Shown piece after piece: positions 56,210-64,000 of a stretch of DNA of 64,000 nt. Source of the stretch: Anabaena sp051781005. GTDB lineage: Bacteria > Cyanobacteriota > Cyanobacteriia > Cyanobacteriales > Nostocaceae. The notes under the pieces are model-generated. The model worked only from the letters and a program-made list of their open reading frames with translations, made no database searches and was not told the origin of the DNA. A program made the translations under genes and the position numbers. The stretch spans positions 101,363-165,362 of the forward strand of contig NZ_JBPWOA010000054.1 in NCBI RefSeq assembly GCF_051781005.1, written 5' to 3'. How positions within the stretch are numbered: the first letter of the stretch is position 1; each line of letters opens with the position of its first letter.

Positions 56210-56252
56210 CTACTCAAAACGTCTAAACATATATACAAAGAGGAATAAACCA

Positions 56253-56747
56253 ATGAAATCACTTAAATCTGGCTTAATTATTCTTGGAAGTGTGGGACTA
56301 CTATTTTTAGGATCTTGCAGTAATGCTAATCAATCAGCTAATACAGAAAATAGTCCAGATGCTTCCAAGGCGACTACTCAAACACCATCTGTTTCTGCCT
56401 CACCAGCAACTAAAACAGATAGCGAACATGGTGCATCTCATGGAGGCCAAGTTGTAGAGACAGGAAGCTATCATTTAGAATTTGTTCCTGAAAAAGAAGC
56501 AAATGCAACTCACATGGATTTATATTTGCAAACAGGTGATAACCACGCCACAGTACCTAATGCAAAAGTAACGGCTCAAGTGCAGCTACCTGATGGTCAA
56601 CAAAAGACGATTCCTTTTACTTATGATGCCAAGGATAAACACTATACTGGTCTACTGAATGAAAAAGCATCTGGTCAGTATCAAGTGAAAATTACGGCAG
56701 ATATTAAAGGCGAACAAGCAACCGGACGTTTCAACTTTAATCGCTAA
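56253..56747 (+). CDS. Exported lipoprotein of the metal efflux operon
   Basis: A 164-residue lipoprotein; the ATG at 56253 was chosen because it gives a signal peptide (SGLIILGSVGLLFLGSC, lipobox LGSC near residue 20) and has AGAGG upstream. A Ser/Thr/Pro-rich linker leads to a beta-sandwich-like domain beginning HGGQVVETGSYHLEFVPE, with a His near the start of the domain and DLYLQTGDNHATVPNAKV later. This resembles YtkA/CopC-like accessory proteins of metal pumps. It follows the RND gene by 43 bp and precedes another lipoprotein gene. Confidence 0.75.
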   Translation: MKSLKSGLIILGSVGLLFLGSCSNANQSANTENSPDASKATTQTPSVSASPATKTDSEHGASHGGQVVETGSYHLEFVPEKEANATHMDLYLQTGDNHATVPNAKVTAQVQLPDGQQKTIPFTYDAKDKHYTGLLNEKASGQYQVKITADIKGEQATGRFNFNR

Positions 56748-56851
56748 CTAGTGTTTATCATGCTTTGATTTCGACACTGATTATTCTAGTTTTCGGGGCA
56801 ATCTCACTTTTCAACCGTATATTTTTACACACAAATACTATTTTCATCAAA

Positions 56852-57787
56852 ATGAAAAGTTTTTTGACTGCACTGGCTATCACTTCAACTCTTGCATTGA
56901 CTCAAGGTTGTGCTTCACAAGTTAAATCTGGGGAAATTTCAGACACTAATCCCACCAGCATAAGTAATGCGAATCCCCATACTGGTCATAATATGGAGAA
57001 TTCTAAAAAACCAAAAGAAAAAGATAATCCTCATGACGGACATAATATGGGGGACTCCCATGATGAGCATGGTCATTCCCAGTTAGAACCTGCGAACGCT
57101 ACTGCAAAGCTTATCCTTCCCAGCAAAATAACTCCTAACACTCCTGTTCCTATAGCGATTGAAATAAAAGACAAAAATGGTAAAGCCATTGCTAATTTTG
57201 ACACTTTCCAAGAACAATTAATGCACTTGATTGTTGTCAGTGATGATTTGCAGTCTTTTCAACATATTCATCCTGCATATAAAGGAAATGGACGCTTTGA
57301 AGTTCAATTTAATTTTCCCTATTCGTCTAATTACACTCTTTTCAGTGATTACAAAGTAGCAGGAAAAGCAGAACAAGTGTCAGTCCTCAAAGCACTAGTT
57401 CCAGGTCAATCACCAGCTAAACCAAAAATTGATTTAGCTACTACTAAAACTTTTGATAATACTCAAGTTAATCTCAAGTTATCTCAATCCACCATTAAAG
57501 CTGGACAAGAGGTGCATTTAATTTTTAATTTACAGGATGCTGCAACTAAAAAACCACCTACAGATTTAAAACCTTATTTAGGAGAAAGGGGACATTTAGT
57601 TATTCTTAAGCAATCATCACCGTTAACACAAGCAGACTATATCCATGCTCATGCTATGAAAAATACTCCAGATCATGAAGTTCATTTTATCACCAGTTTT
57701 CCAAAACCGGGAAAATATAAAATGTGGGGACAGTTTAATCGAAACGGGAAAATTATTACTGCTGATTTTTGGGTAACTGTTACTTAA
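56852..57787 (+). CDS. His-rich exported lipoprotein, copy 1
   Basis: About 311 residues from the ATG at 56852, chosen because it gives a signal peptide with lipobox LTQGC; the frame is open upstream to a TTG at 56765. A His/Met/Asp-rich segment follows (HTGHNMENSKK and DGHNMGDSHDEHGHSQ), which looks like a copper or divalent-metal ligand string. The conserved module QEQLMHLIVVSDDLQSF then HIHP is repeated later as VILKQSSPLTQADYIHAHA. It is last in the copBA-like operon. Its paralogue is at 58792-59673. Confidence 0.78.
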   Translation: MKSFLTALAITSTLALTQGCASQVKSGEISDTNPTSISNANPHTGHNMENSKKPKEKDNPHDGHNMGDSHDEHGHSQLEPANATAKLILPSKITPNTPVPIAIEIKDKNGKAIANFDTFQEQLMHLIVVSDDLQSFQHIHPAYKGNGRFEVQFNFPYSSNYTLFSDYKVAGKAEQVSVLKALVPGQSPAKPKIDLATTKTFDNTQVNLKLSQSTIKAGQEVHLIFNLQDAATKKPPTDLKPYLGERGHLVILKQSSPLTQADYIHAHAMKNTPDHEVHFITSFPKPGKYKMWGQFNRNGKIITADFWVTVT

Positions 57788-57806
57788 ATACATTGATATA
57801 TCTTGA

Positions 57807-57850
57807 TTTCATCTTGATTTCATCTTGATTTCATCTATACTTTGTATAAT
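57807..57850 (+). promoter_or_regulatory. Triple TTTCAT repeat with -10 TATAAT
   Basis: TTTCAT occurs at 57807-57812, 57818-57823 and 57829-57834, all separated by CTTGA (11-bp period). A perfect -10 box TATAAT follows at 57845-57850. The spacing puts the last box at the -35 region, as for an activated promoter. No open frame follows. Confidence 0.6.
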
Positions 57851-57856
57851 CTAAAT

Positions 57857-57945
57857 TAGAAACATGCTCCTCATGTTTACACCCCACCAAGCTTTTTAGC
57901 CGTGCCACTTTCAACCATGACTAAAAAGCTTGATTTCTTATTAAT
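57857..57945 (+). ncRNA. Putative short transcript ending in a hairpin
   Basis: A transcript from the promoter just upstream would start near 57857 and meet the inverted repeat AAGCTTTTTAG (57889-57899) and CTAAAAAGCTT (57921-57931), followed by a T-rich tail. Only an 11-codon frame is inside. This would give a small RNA of about 80-90 nt. The hairpin may equally be the terminator of the upstream operon; the RNA is inference. Confidence 0.35.
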
Positions 57946-58316
57946 TAAAAGATTTGTTATTTTACAAGTAATTTTATTAAATAGATTATTTTCCTGAGAA
58001 ATTAAGTTACTTGCTACAAAAAATAATTATATTTTTTCACTAAATTAAAACTTAATTATTCAATTTCAAAACTAAATCCAGTAATTTACTTCTTTTGTTG
58101 TAATAGTATTCTTAAAATTAATAGTGTTATCCATTTATTTCTAGCACCACCAACTTGCAAATAAGCTTAAACACATTACTACAACCAATTATTAGTTCTA
58201 ATTCTACCTGTCATCTTTCGACTGAAGTCGTTGGTAGCGATGTGGAGATTCCTTGAGATGAAGTTCAAGTTTCTTCATATTAATTTATTTGTAAATTTTA
58301 ATGATAATTGCTGAAA

Positions 58317-58333
58317 TTTCATCTTGATTTCAT
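58317..58333 (+). promoter_or_regulatory. TTTCAT direct repeat, third site
   Basis: TTTCAT (58317-58322) and TTTCAT (58328-58333) repeat with the same CTTGA spacer as at 57807. No gene follows on the plus strand before 58700, so what it controls is unclear. A stem of CCTCATTAAT (58434-58443) and ATTAATGAGG (58450-58459) lies downstream. Confidence 0.45.
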
Positions 58334-58682
58334 TATGAATTGTCATGCTAGTAGATAGAGTTAGTATAGAGGTTCAGCAAAAAAATCACCAATAATTCTC
58401 ACCTAAATAAGGACAACTTAACTGGCTACTTCTCCTCATTAATCAGGGTATTAATGAGGTAGTTAAATATAGCTTTACCGAGCTTGATGTATGTATCTAT
58501 GAAGAGCAGATTAATTCATAAATAATGCTCTGTAATTGAGCTGATGTATTTGATTATTTTGGAGTAAATGTAGTGAAGAGATCGCATCAATGGATAACTT
58601 GTCTGAACTGAGAAACCGAATTTAACACAATCGCTAGCTGTTAGCATAGGTCAACTCCTAAATTAGAGATAGCCAGAAACAA

Positions 58683-58712
58683 GAATTCACCACCTATTTA
58701 GGTGGTGAATTC
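58683..58712. repeat. Strong 13-bp hairpin
   Basis: GAATTCACCACCT (58683-58695), loop ATTT, AGGTGGTGAATTC (58700-58712): a perfect 13-bp inverted repeat. It lies 80 bp beyond the 3' end of the minus-strand lipoprotein gene. It may be a terminator or the end of a small mobile element. Confidence 0.5.
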
Positions 58713-58791
58713 ATATAGGTACTATGTACATCCAAAGTTGGAAGGTAGGAAGTTCTGCCCTTCTTATTTTACTAAGAAAACATCAGCTAAA

Positions 58792-59673
58792 TTAAACCAC
58801 ATTAATCCAGAAATCAGCAGTAATGATTTTACCGTTGCGATTGAATTGTCCCCAAAGTTTATACTTTCCTGCTTGCGGAAAGCTAGTCATAAAATGAACC
58901 TGTCCAGTTGGAGTATTATTGAGTGCGTGAGCATGGATGTAATCTGCTGCTGTTAATGAGCTTGACTGTCGCAGGATAACTAAATGTCCTTTTTCTCCCA
59001 AGTAAGGCTGCAAGTCTGTAAGCGGTTGATTGTTAGTAGCATCTTGTAATTTAAACATTAAAGTTACTTCTTGACCTGCTTTTACAGTGGGTTCAGAAAG
59101 AGCGAGATTGACTTGAGTATCATTGAAAGTTTTACTACGCTTAATGTCAATTTCTGGAGCAGCAATAGTGATTCCTGGAACTTGTGTTTTTAATACTGAA
59201 ATTTGTTCTGACTGACCAGCAGGTTTGTAGTCACTAAAGAATGTGTAACCACCTGCTTTTGGAAAACTAGCTTCTACTTGAAACTGACCATTATCTTTAT
59301 ATGTGGGATGAAGATGGCTGAAAAACTGAAGATCGTCACTGACAATAATTAAGTGCATGAGCTTTTCTTGGAAATTGTCAAACTTGGCGATCGCCTTTCC
59401 TTCTAAATCTTGAACATCAATCAATAGCGAAATATTTTTATTTGGGGTGATGTTACTGGAAACTTTAAGTTTTACTTGAGTCAACGCTTTCTTCTCACCA
59501 TGAACTGTGCTACTTGTTGAATGTTCTCCATGATGACTTTCATTGATTGAAAGCTCCTCATGCTGATGTGTGCTAACAGACATTGCTTTTTCTTCAGCTT
59601 TAGGTAATGATGAGCAAGCTTGAACTATTACCAAAGTAGTAGTGATAGCGATCGCATTGATAAATCTCTTCAT
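58792..59673 (-). CDS. His-rich exported lipoprotein, copy 2
   Basis: A 293-residue paralogue of the protein at 56852-57787. Signal peptide with lipobox IVQAC (near residue 20), a shorter His-rich stretch (HQHEELSINESHHGEHSTSS), then the same modules: EKLMHLIIVSDDLQFFSHLHP, SYFSDYKPAGQ-type strand and VILRQSSSLTAADYIHAHAL. It would bind metal at the outer membrane or periplasm. Unlike copy 1 it is transcribed from its own MerR-type promoter (59725-59756) and lies next to a MerR gene. The two copies converge on a 1-kb gap. Confidence 0.8.
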   Translation of the reverse strand: MKRFINAIAITTTLVIVQACSSLPKAEEKAMSVSTHQHEELSINESHHGEHSTSSTVHGEKKALTQVKLKVSSNITPNKNISLLIDVQDLEGKAIAKFDNFQEKLMHLIIVSDDLQFFSHLHPTYKDNGQFQVEASFPKAGGYTFFSDYKPAGQSEQISVLKTQVPGITIAAPEIDIKRSKTFNDTQVNLALSEPTVKAGQEVTLMFKLQDATNNQPLTDLQPYLGEKGHLVILRQSSSLTAADYIHAHALNNTPTGQVHFMTSFPQAGKYKLWGQFNRNGKIITADFWINVV

Positions 59674-59724
59674 TAATTCTGCTCCATTAGTGAATTTATG
59701 AATTGTCTACTCAACATAAAATTG

Positions 59725-59756
59725 AGTTTAAATTGTCTAGTTTACTGGAGAGTCAA
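59725..59756 (-). promoter_or_regulatory. MerR-type promoter of lipoprotein copy 2
   Basis: On the minus strand, -35 TTGACT (59751-59756) and -10 TAAACT (59725-59730) are separated by 20 bp instead of 17. The spacer begins CTCCAGTAAACTAG, a dyad-like element. Over-long spacers with a dyad are the signature of MerR-regulated promoters. Confidence 0.65.
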
Positions 59757-59872
59757 GAGGCAAAATCAATAAATTATTATGTTTAATTTTTATTGAATTT
59801 CATGCAAAAGCACGTTTATTTAAAACAATAAACGTACCTGAAAATCTGATATTTAAAATTCCATATTAACCT

Positions 59873-60280
59873 TCAAGTAATAATAGGACAAATTGTTGAA
59901 TGATATGTTTCAGATTGAATTTCCCAGCCAGAAAGCATCGCTGACAAATCTTGTCTCAAAACAAGTAATTGCTGAATCTGATAATCAATAGCTTGTACCT
60001 TATCCTCAAGCTTGGTTTTTATATGTTCACAAGGTAGTTCCCCCTCATCATGAACATTCAAAAATTCTTTGATTTCGGCTAAAGATAACCCCAGGCTTTG
60101 GGCGCGTTTAATAAAGTGCAGGCGAGCTAAAACATCAGTGTTAAATAATCTAAAACCACCCTCAGTTCTGCCTGATGATTTGAGTAGACCAAGCTCCTCA
60201 TAGTAGCGAATGGTTTTAATCGGTACTCCACTTTCTTTAGCAACTACACCAATCTGTTTTGACTTTTCTTGAACTAGCAT
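59873..60280 (-). CDS. MerR family metal-type regulator
   Basis: A 135-residue MerR regulator. The winged HTH begins IGVVAKESGVPIKTIRYYEE and includes GLLKSSGRTEGGFRLF. A long dimerisation helix covers about 85-115. The effector region has a Cys near residue 79 (GELPCEH) and a C-terminal TICPIIT, giving candidate metal ligands. The pattern is like heavy-metal members, but the exact metal cannot be assigned. It should untwist the 20-bp spacers at 60313-60344 (its own) and 59725-59756. It lies between lipoprotein copy 2 and the RND pump. Confidence 0.85.
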   Translation of the reverse strand: MLVQEKSKQIGVVAKESGVPIKTIRYYEELGLLKSSGRTEGGFRLFNTDVLARLHFIKRAQSLGLSLAEIKEFLNVHDEGELPCEHIKTKLEDKVQAIDYQIQQLLVLRQDLSAMLSGWEIQSETYHSTICPIIT

Positions 60281-60312
60281 AATTACTTCTCTTAAATTTA
60301 ATCGTCTACTTT

Positions 60313-60344
60313 ATCCTAGATTCTCCAGTCAGATGGAGAGTCAA
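60313..60344 (-). promoter_or_regulatory. MerR-type promoter and operator of the merR gene
   Basis: On the minus strand, -35 TTGACT (60339-60344) and -10 TAGGAT (60313-60318) are 20 bp apart. The spacer carries the perfect dyad CTCCA-N6-TGGAG (60323-60338). The architecture fits autoregulation by the MerR protein. Confidence 0.75.
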
Positions 60345-60435
60345 GTATCAACTCGATTAAAAATAATGGGGTAAAGTGAAAACCCCTAAGCTCAAGCCAG
60401 GGGATATACGCCAAGCTAAGAATTCTCGCTTATTT

Positions 60436-63400
60436 TCAGGGAAGTACGTCAACTTCTGATTGTTTTACTAACTTACCTGCTTGATGCCTAACCTTTGGTA
60501 CACCTGCAAACAGTAAGCGAATTTGGGTAATCACGATATACAGGATAGGTACTACAAACAAACTCAAGAAAGTTGCAACGAACATTCCACCAAAGACAGC
60601 AGTACCAAGAGATTGACGGCTAGCTGAACCTGCACCTGTAGCCACAGCAAGCGGCCAAATTCCTAGCAGAGTAGAAATCGCAGTCATGAGAATTGGACGT
60701 AAGCGTTCGCCAGAAGCTTTCACTGCTGCTTTGGTAATTGAAAAACCTTGTTCGCGTAATTGGTTAGCAAATTCAACAATTAAAATTGCATTTTTACTCG
60801 CTAAACCAATTAACATCACTAACCCAACTTGACAGTAAACATCGTTATATAAACCGCGCCATGATTGGGCTAACAATGCTCCCAAAACCGCCAAGGGAAC
60901 TGACAATAAAATAATCAGAGGATCAATGAAGTTATTATACTGAGCAGCTAAGACTAAGAACACAAAGAAAATTCCTAGACCAAAAATAATTGGTGCTTGT
61001 CCACCAGATTCTAATTCTTCTAAAGTAATACCTGACCATTCATAGCTGATGTTTCTGGGTAAAACAGTAGCGGCTAAATTTTTCATAGCTTCTATTGCTT
61101 GTCCAGAACTAAAACCAGGAGCAGCTGCACCGTTGATTTCTATTGAGCGATATAGGTTGTAGTGGTTAATTGTTTGCGGCCCGGTGGTTGGTGTAACCTT
61201 CACCAAACTACTAAGGGAAATCATCTCACCGCGTTCAGAACGCACATATAGTAGTCCAATATCTTCTGGGTTAGAGCGAAACTGTTGATCTGCTTGGACA
61301 TAGACTCGGTACGTGCGACCAAAAGCGTTAAAGTCGTTGACGTAGCGGGAACCAATGAAAGTCTGCAAGGTGCTAAAGATATCTCTGACAGGGACTTGTA
61401 AGGCTTCGGCTTTTTCTCGGTCTACTTCGATAAGTAATTGGGGTGCATTAGCGGTGTAGGTACTGAAGACTCCTTGCAATCCTGGGGTTTGATTAGCTTT
61501 GCCGATTAAATCGTGGCTGATTTTGACTAAATTATTGATATCACTATTATTGCGATCGCCTCTATCTTGCAATTGAAATACAAAACCACCCACACTCCCT
61601 AAACTTTGGATAGTCGGAGGATTCACTGCAAACACGGCTGCGTCTTTAATTGCTGACAGTCCACTTCTAGCTTGATTTACAATTGCTGATGCAGTTTGTT
61701 CGGCTGTTTTTCTGACATCCCAAGATTTTAGCGGTGCAAATATCAAGCCTCGGTTAGGAGTATTACCACTAAAACCAACACCACCCATTGCAAAAGTACC
61801 TTGAATCTCTGGGATTTTCAGAAGTTCTTTTTCTGCTTGCTTCGCAACTTCACGGGTGTAATTGAGTGAAGTGCCATCTGGCCCCTGCATTAAATTAATA
61901 AAATAGCCTTGGTCTTCTTCCGGTAAAAATGCTGTGGGGACGCGCAGGTAAAGCCAGCCTGTCCAAACCAAAGATGCAACAAACAGTAATAAGACAACGA
62001 TTTTGAAGTTGATGAGCAATCTGAGAATTTGTTGATAGCCTTTTTGTATCCAGCCGAGCAACCAATTAATCGCTCCAAAAATCCAGCCTGGTAAACCGCG
62101 TGGTTTTTGTGTTTTTCGTAATAACAAAGCAGCTAAAGCAGGCGTGAGGGTAATCGCGTTAAAAGTTGAAAGTACAATTGAGAATGCGATCGTTAGTGCA
62201 AATTGTTTATATAGTTGTCCTGTTGTTCCAGGGAAAAAACCTACAGGAACAAATACAGCCAAAAGTACGAGAGATGTAGCAATCACCGCCCCAAATAGTT
62301 CGTGCATTGATTGGGATGCAGCGCGACGCGGGCTTAAACCTTTTTCTTGAATCAAGCGAGTTATATCTTCAACAACAACGATCGCATCATCTACAACCAT
62401 GCCACTAGCTAAGGTTAAACCAAACAGAGTTAAGCTGTTAAGTGAAAAATTAAAAACCTTTACAAACGCAAACATCCCAATTAAAGAAACCGGAATTGTA
62501 ATTGCGGGAATGATGGTAGTGCGCCAGTCTTGCAAGAAAATAAAAATGACGATGACAACCAGCACAATTGCTTCTAATAAAGTCTTGACAACTTCCTTAC
62601 GAGATGCTTCGACAAACAGCGAGGAATCATAGGGAAATTCATATTGCAAACCAGGTGGGAAATCCTCTGCAATTCTCGCCATTTCCGCTTTGACCGCATT
62701 GGCAATCTTTAAAGCATTGCTTCCAGGAATTTGCAGGATTTGATAGCCAACAGCAACGTGACCACTATAGCGAGCAAAGGAACTGTAATTTTCTGCCCCA
62801 AGTTCAGCACGACCAACATCTTTGAGCTTAACAAGTGTGCCATCTGTACCTGCTTTGATGACCATGTTTTCAAATTCGTCAGCGTCTTTTAACCGCCCTT
62901 GAGTTTGCAACTCTATTTGATACATTTGCCCATTGGGTGCGGGTGGCTGTCCAATACTACCGATACCTAACTGTAGGTTTTGTTGGTGAAGTGCGTTAAT
63001 TACGTCCTCAGTTGTCAACTTGCGATTGGCTAGTTGAGTCGGGTCAAGCCACAACCGCATCGCGTAGCGGCGATTGCCAAAAGTCGCAATGTTACCGACA
63101 CCTTTAATGCGTCTGAGGCGATCTAAAACATAAAGGTCGGCGTAGTTACTAATAAAAGTGTCATCGTACTTATCGCCTTCACTATATAAAGCCATCGCTA
63201 AGACGATACCACTGGATTGCTTAGTCACAGAAACGCCCGTTTGTCGGACAACTTCTGGCAATTTTGGTTCCGCAAGCAAGACGCGATTTTGCACATCAGC
63301 AGCCGCAGTATCAATGTCATACCCTTGGTCAAAAGTGACGATGATGTTGCTAGTACCGTCACTGCTGCTAGTTGAGGTGATATATTTTAAGCCTTCGACA

Positions 63401-63615
63401 CCATTAATTTGTCGTTCTAAAACTGTTGTGACTGTATCTTCTACAACTTGCGCGCTCGCACCAATGTAATTGGCGGTGACATTGATTTGTACGGGGCTGA
63501 TATCTGGGTACTGCTCTACTGGTAGTAGCGGAATGCTGATTATACCTACCATGAGCATGACAAGAGCGCAGGCGATCGCAAATACGGGTCGCTTGATAAA
63601 AAAATTAGCAAACAT
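60436..63615 (-). CDS. HAE1-type RND efflux pump (AcrB/MexB-like)
   Basis: A 1059-residue transporter beginning ANFFIKRPVFAIACALVMLM with the PVEQYPDISPVQINVTANY start of the hydrophobic/amphiphilic exporter family. The fourth transmembrane segment has the proton-relay pair in LASGMVVDDAIVVVEDI. Large periplasmic loops and a C-terminal half with PIIFGLGIFFVFLVLAAQYN follow the usual layout. It differs clearly from the metal-type pump at 53069. It would export drugs or lipophilic compounds with the adaptor encoded just upstream (63651). It is 155 bp upstream of merR in the same direction. Confidence 0.9.
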   Translation of the reverse strand: MFANFFIKRPVFAIACALVMLMVGIISIPLLPVEQYPDISPVQINVTANYIGASAQVVEDTVTTVLERQINGVEGLKYITSTSSSDGTSNIIVTFDQGYDIDTAAADVQNRVLLAEPKLPEVVRQTGVSVTKQSSGIVLAMALYSEGDKYDDTFISNYADLYVLDRLRRIKGVGNIATFGNRRYAMRLWLDPTQLANRKLTTEDVINALHQQNLQLGIGSIGQPPAPNGQMYQIELQTQGRLKDADEFENMVIKAGTDGTLVKLKDVGRAELGAENYSSFARYSGHVAVGYQILQIPGSNALKIANAVKAEMARIAEDFPPGLQYEFPYDSSLFVEASRKEVVKTLLEAIVLVVIVIFIFLQDWRTTIIPAITIPVSLIGMFAFVKVFNFSLNSLTLFGLTLASGMVVDDAIVVVEDITRLIQEKGLSPRRAASQSMHELFGAVIATSLVLLAVFVPVGFFPGTTGQLYKQFALTIAFSIVLSTFNAITLTPALAALLLRKTQKPRGLPGWIFGAINWLLGWIQKGYQQILRLLINFKIVVLLLFVASLVWTGWLYLRVPTAFLPEEDQGYFINLMQGPDGTSLNYTREVAKQAEKELLKIPEIQGTFAMGGVGFSGNTPNRGLIFAPLKSWDVRKTAEQTASAIVNQARSGLSAIKDAAVFAVNPPTIQSLGSVGGFVFQLQDRGDRNNSDINNLVKISHDLIGKANQTPGLQGVFSTYTANAPQLLIEVDREKAEALQVPVRDIFSTLQTFIGSRYVNDFNAFGRTYRVYVQADQQFRSNPEDIGLLYVRSERGEMISLSSLVKVTPTTGPQTINHYNLYRSIEINGAAAPGFSSGQAIEAMKNLAATVLPRNISYEWSGITLEELESGGQAPIIFGLGIFFVFLVLAAQYNNFIDPLIILLSVPLAVLGALLAQSWRGLYNDVYCQVGLVMLIGLASKNAILIVEFANQLREQGFSITKAAVKASGERLRPILMTAISTLLGIWPLAVATGAGSASRQSLGTAVFGGMFVATFLSLFVVPILYIVITQIRLLFAGVPKVRHQAGKLVKQSEVDVLP

Positions 63616-63650
63616 AGACTTATGCTTTCTGGGTAAAAATCTGGATTTAA

Positions 63651-64000
63651 CTAAGGTTCAGGAATAATAGATGCGCCGTCTCTTAAGTTGAGTAAACCGG
63701 AAACAATAATTTTCTCTCCTGCGGTTAACCCTTTCAGCACTTGATACTGATTACCCTGGATACTACCTAGCTCTACGGGTTTGAGGCGTGCTACTAACTC
63801 CTGTTTTTTGGGTGAGGTTTCGGCTACGTACACAAAAGTTTCTGCACCCAAACGGATAACAGTTGTTGTGGGAATTAATACTCCTGGGCGTTTGTTCCAA
63901 ATCACTTTCGCTTTAACAAATTGGTCGGCTCGCAATTGTTTGCGGGAATTATCAAACAGTGATTTTACTAAGACTGATTGAGTATCGTTGGCTGTGTTAG
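63651..64000 (-). CDS. RND efflux adaptor (HlyD/AcrA-like), C-terminal part
   Basis: The frame is open to the right edge of the window; about 116 C-terminal residues are visible, ending LRDGASIIPEP. They show the barrel and membrane-proximal parts of an adaptor: QLRADQFVKAKVIWNKRPGV, IPTTTVIRLGAETFVYV, and VLKGLTAGEKIIVSGLLNL. It lies 35 bp upstream of the HAE1 pump gene and must form its operon. The N-terminal part, including the hairpin, is outside. Confidence 0.85.
   Translation of the reverse strand, partial: NTANDTQSVLVKSLFDNSRKQLRADQFVKAKVIWNKRPGVLIPTTTVIRLGAETFVYVAETSPKKQELVARLKPVELGSIQGNQYQVLKGLTAGEKIIVSGLLNLRDGASIIPEP

Overview
The window looks like a large conjugative plasmid, or a plasmid-like island, of a filamentous nitrogen-fixing-type cyanobacterium (Nostocales). 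The evidence is the AT-rich base composition, repeated HIP1 octamers (GCGATCGC, for example near 2951, 6440, 14573, 33231, 49397 and 63571), dispersed short repeats such as CAGAGACACAGAG, and gene families typical of cyanobacteria (XisH/XisI, Ycf46-like ATPase, CopBA-like efflux). No rRNA or tRNA, complete insertion sequence, parA, repA or relaxase gene was recognised.

1-11,400 (minus strand): replication and plasmid maintenance. It holds the exonuclease half of a family B DNA polymerase cut by the window edge, a DnaX clamp-loader subunit and a DnaN sliding clamp with a long tail. A PRTRC cassette follows in transcription order E, C, F, B, A, ThiF (ubiquitin-like, E2-like, JAB and E1-like parts), preceded by an archaeo-eukaryotic type primase whose start is separated from the rest by a one-base frameshift in a run of seven A.

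11,400-18,750 (minus): a compact three-gene pPIWI-RE island: REase-fold nuclease, DinG-like helicase, and a PIWI-like protein. The PIWI-like protein and PRTRC protein E both end in a canonical bacterial sliding-clamp-binding peptide (QLSLF and QLTLF), on an element that carries its own clamp.

19,400-36,020 (minus): a type IV secretion/conjugation cluster read as pilin, VirB3-like, VirB4, VirB5-like, VirB6-like, VirB8-like, VirB10, TraK/VirB9-like, an unknown membrane protein, VirD4 coupling protein and a 761-residue unknown. MITE-like repeats lie between blocks.

36,200-46,400: accessory genes. These include decayed mntA/hepT, a stand-alone recombinase core-binding domain, a small beta-rich protein, a gene broken by a 4-bp duplication, RecD2, an operon of a Ycf46-like AAA ATPase with a split HipA-type kinase and a HIRAN protein, a predicted PD-(D/E)xK nuclease, and a Fic protein.

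46,400-51,300: a gene graveyard with one intact tyrosine recombinase. It holds a truncated recombinase, a MazE-like fragment, xisI with a twice-frameshifted xisH, a DUF5674 fragment and a resolvase fragment.

51,300-64,000: metal or drug efflux. A copBA-like HME-RND operon with two exported lipoproteins is read on plus. A MerR regulator, a third lipoprotein and an HAE1-type RND pump with its adaptor are read on minus. TTTCAT direct repeats (two-component type) and MerR-type promoters with 20-bp spacers mark two separate regulatory circuits.
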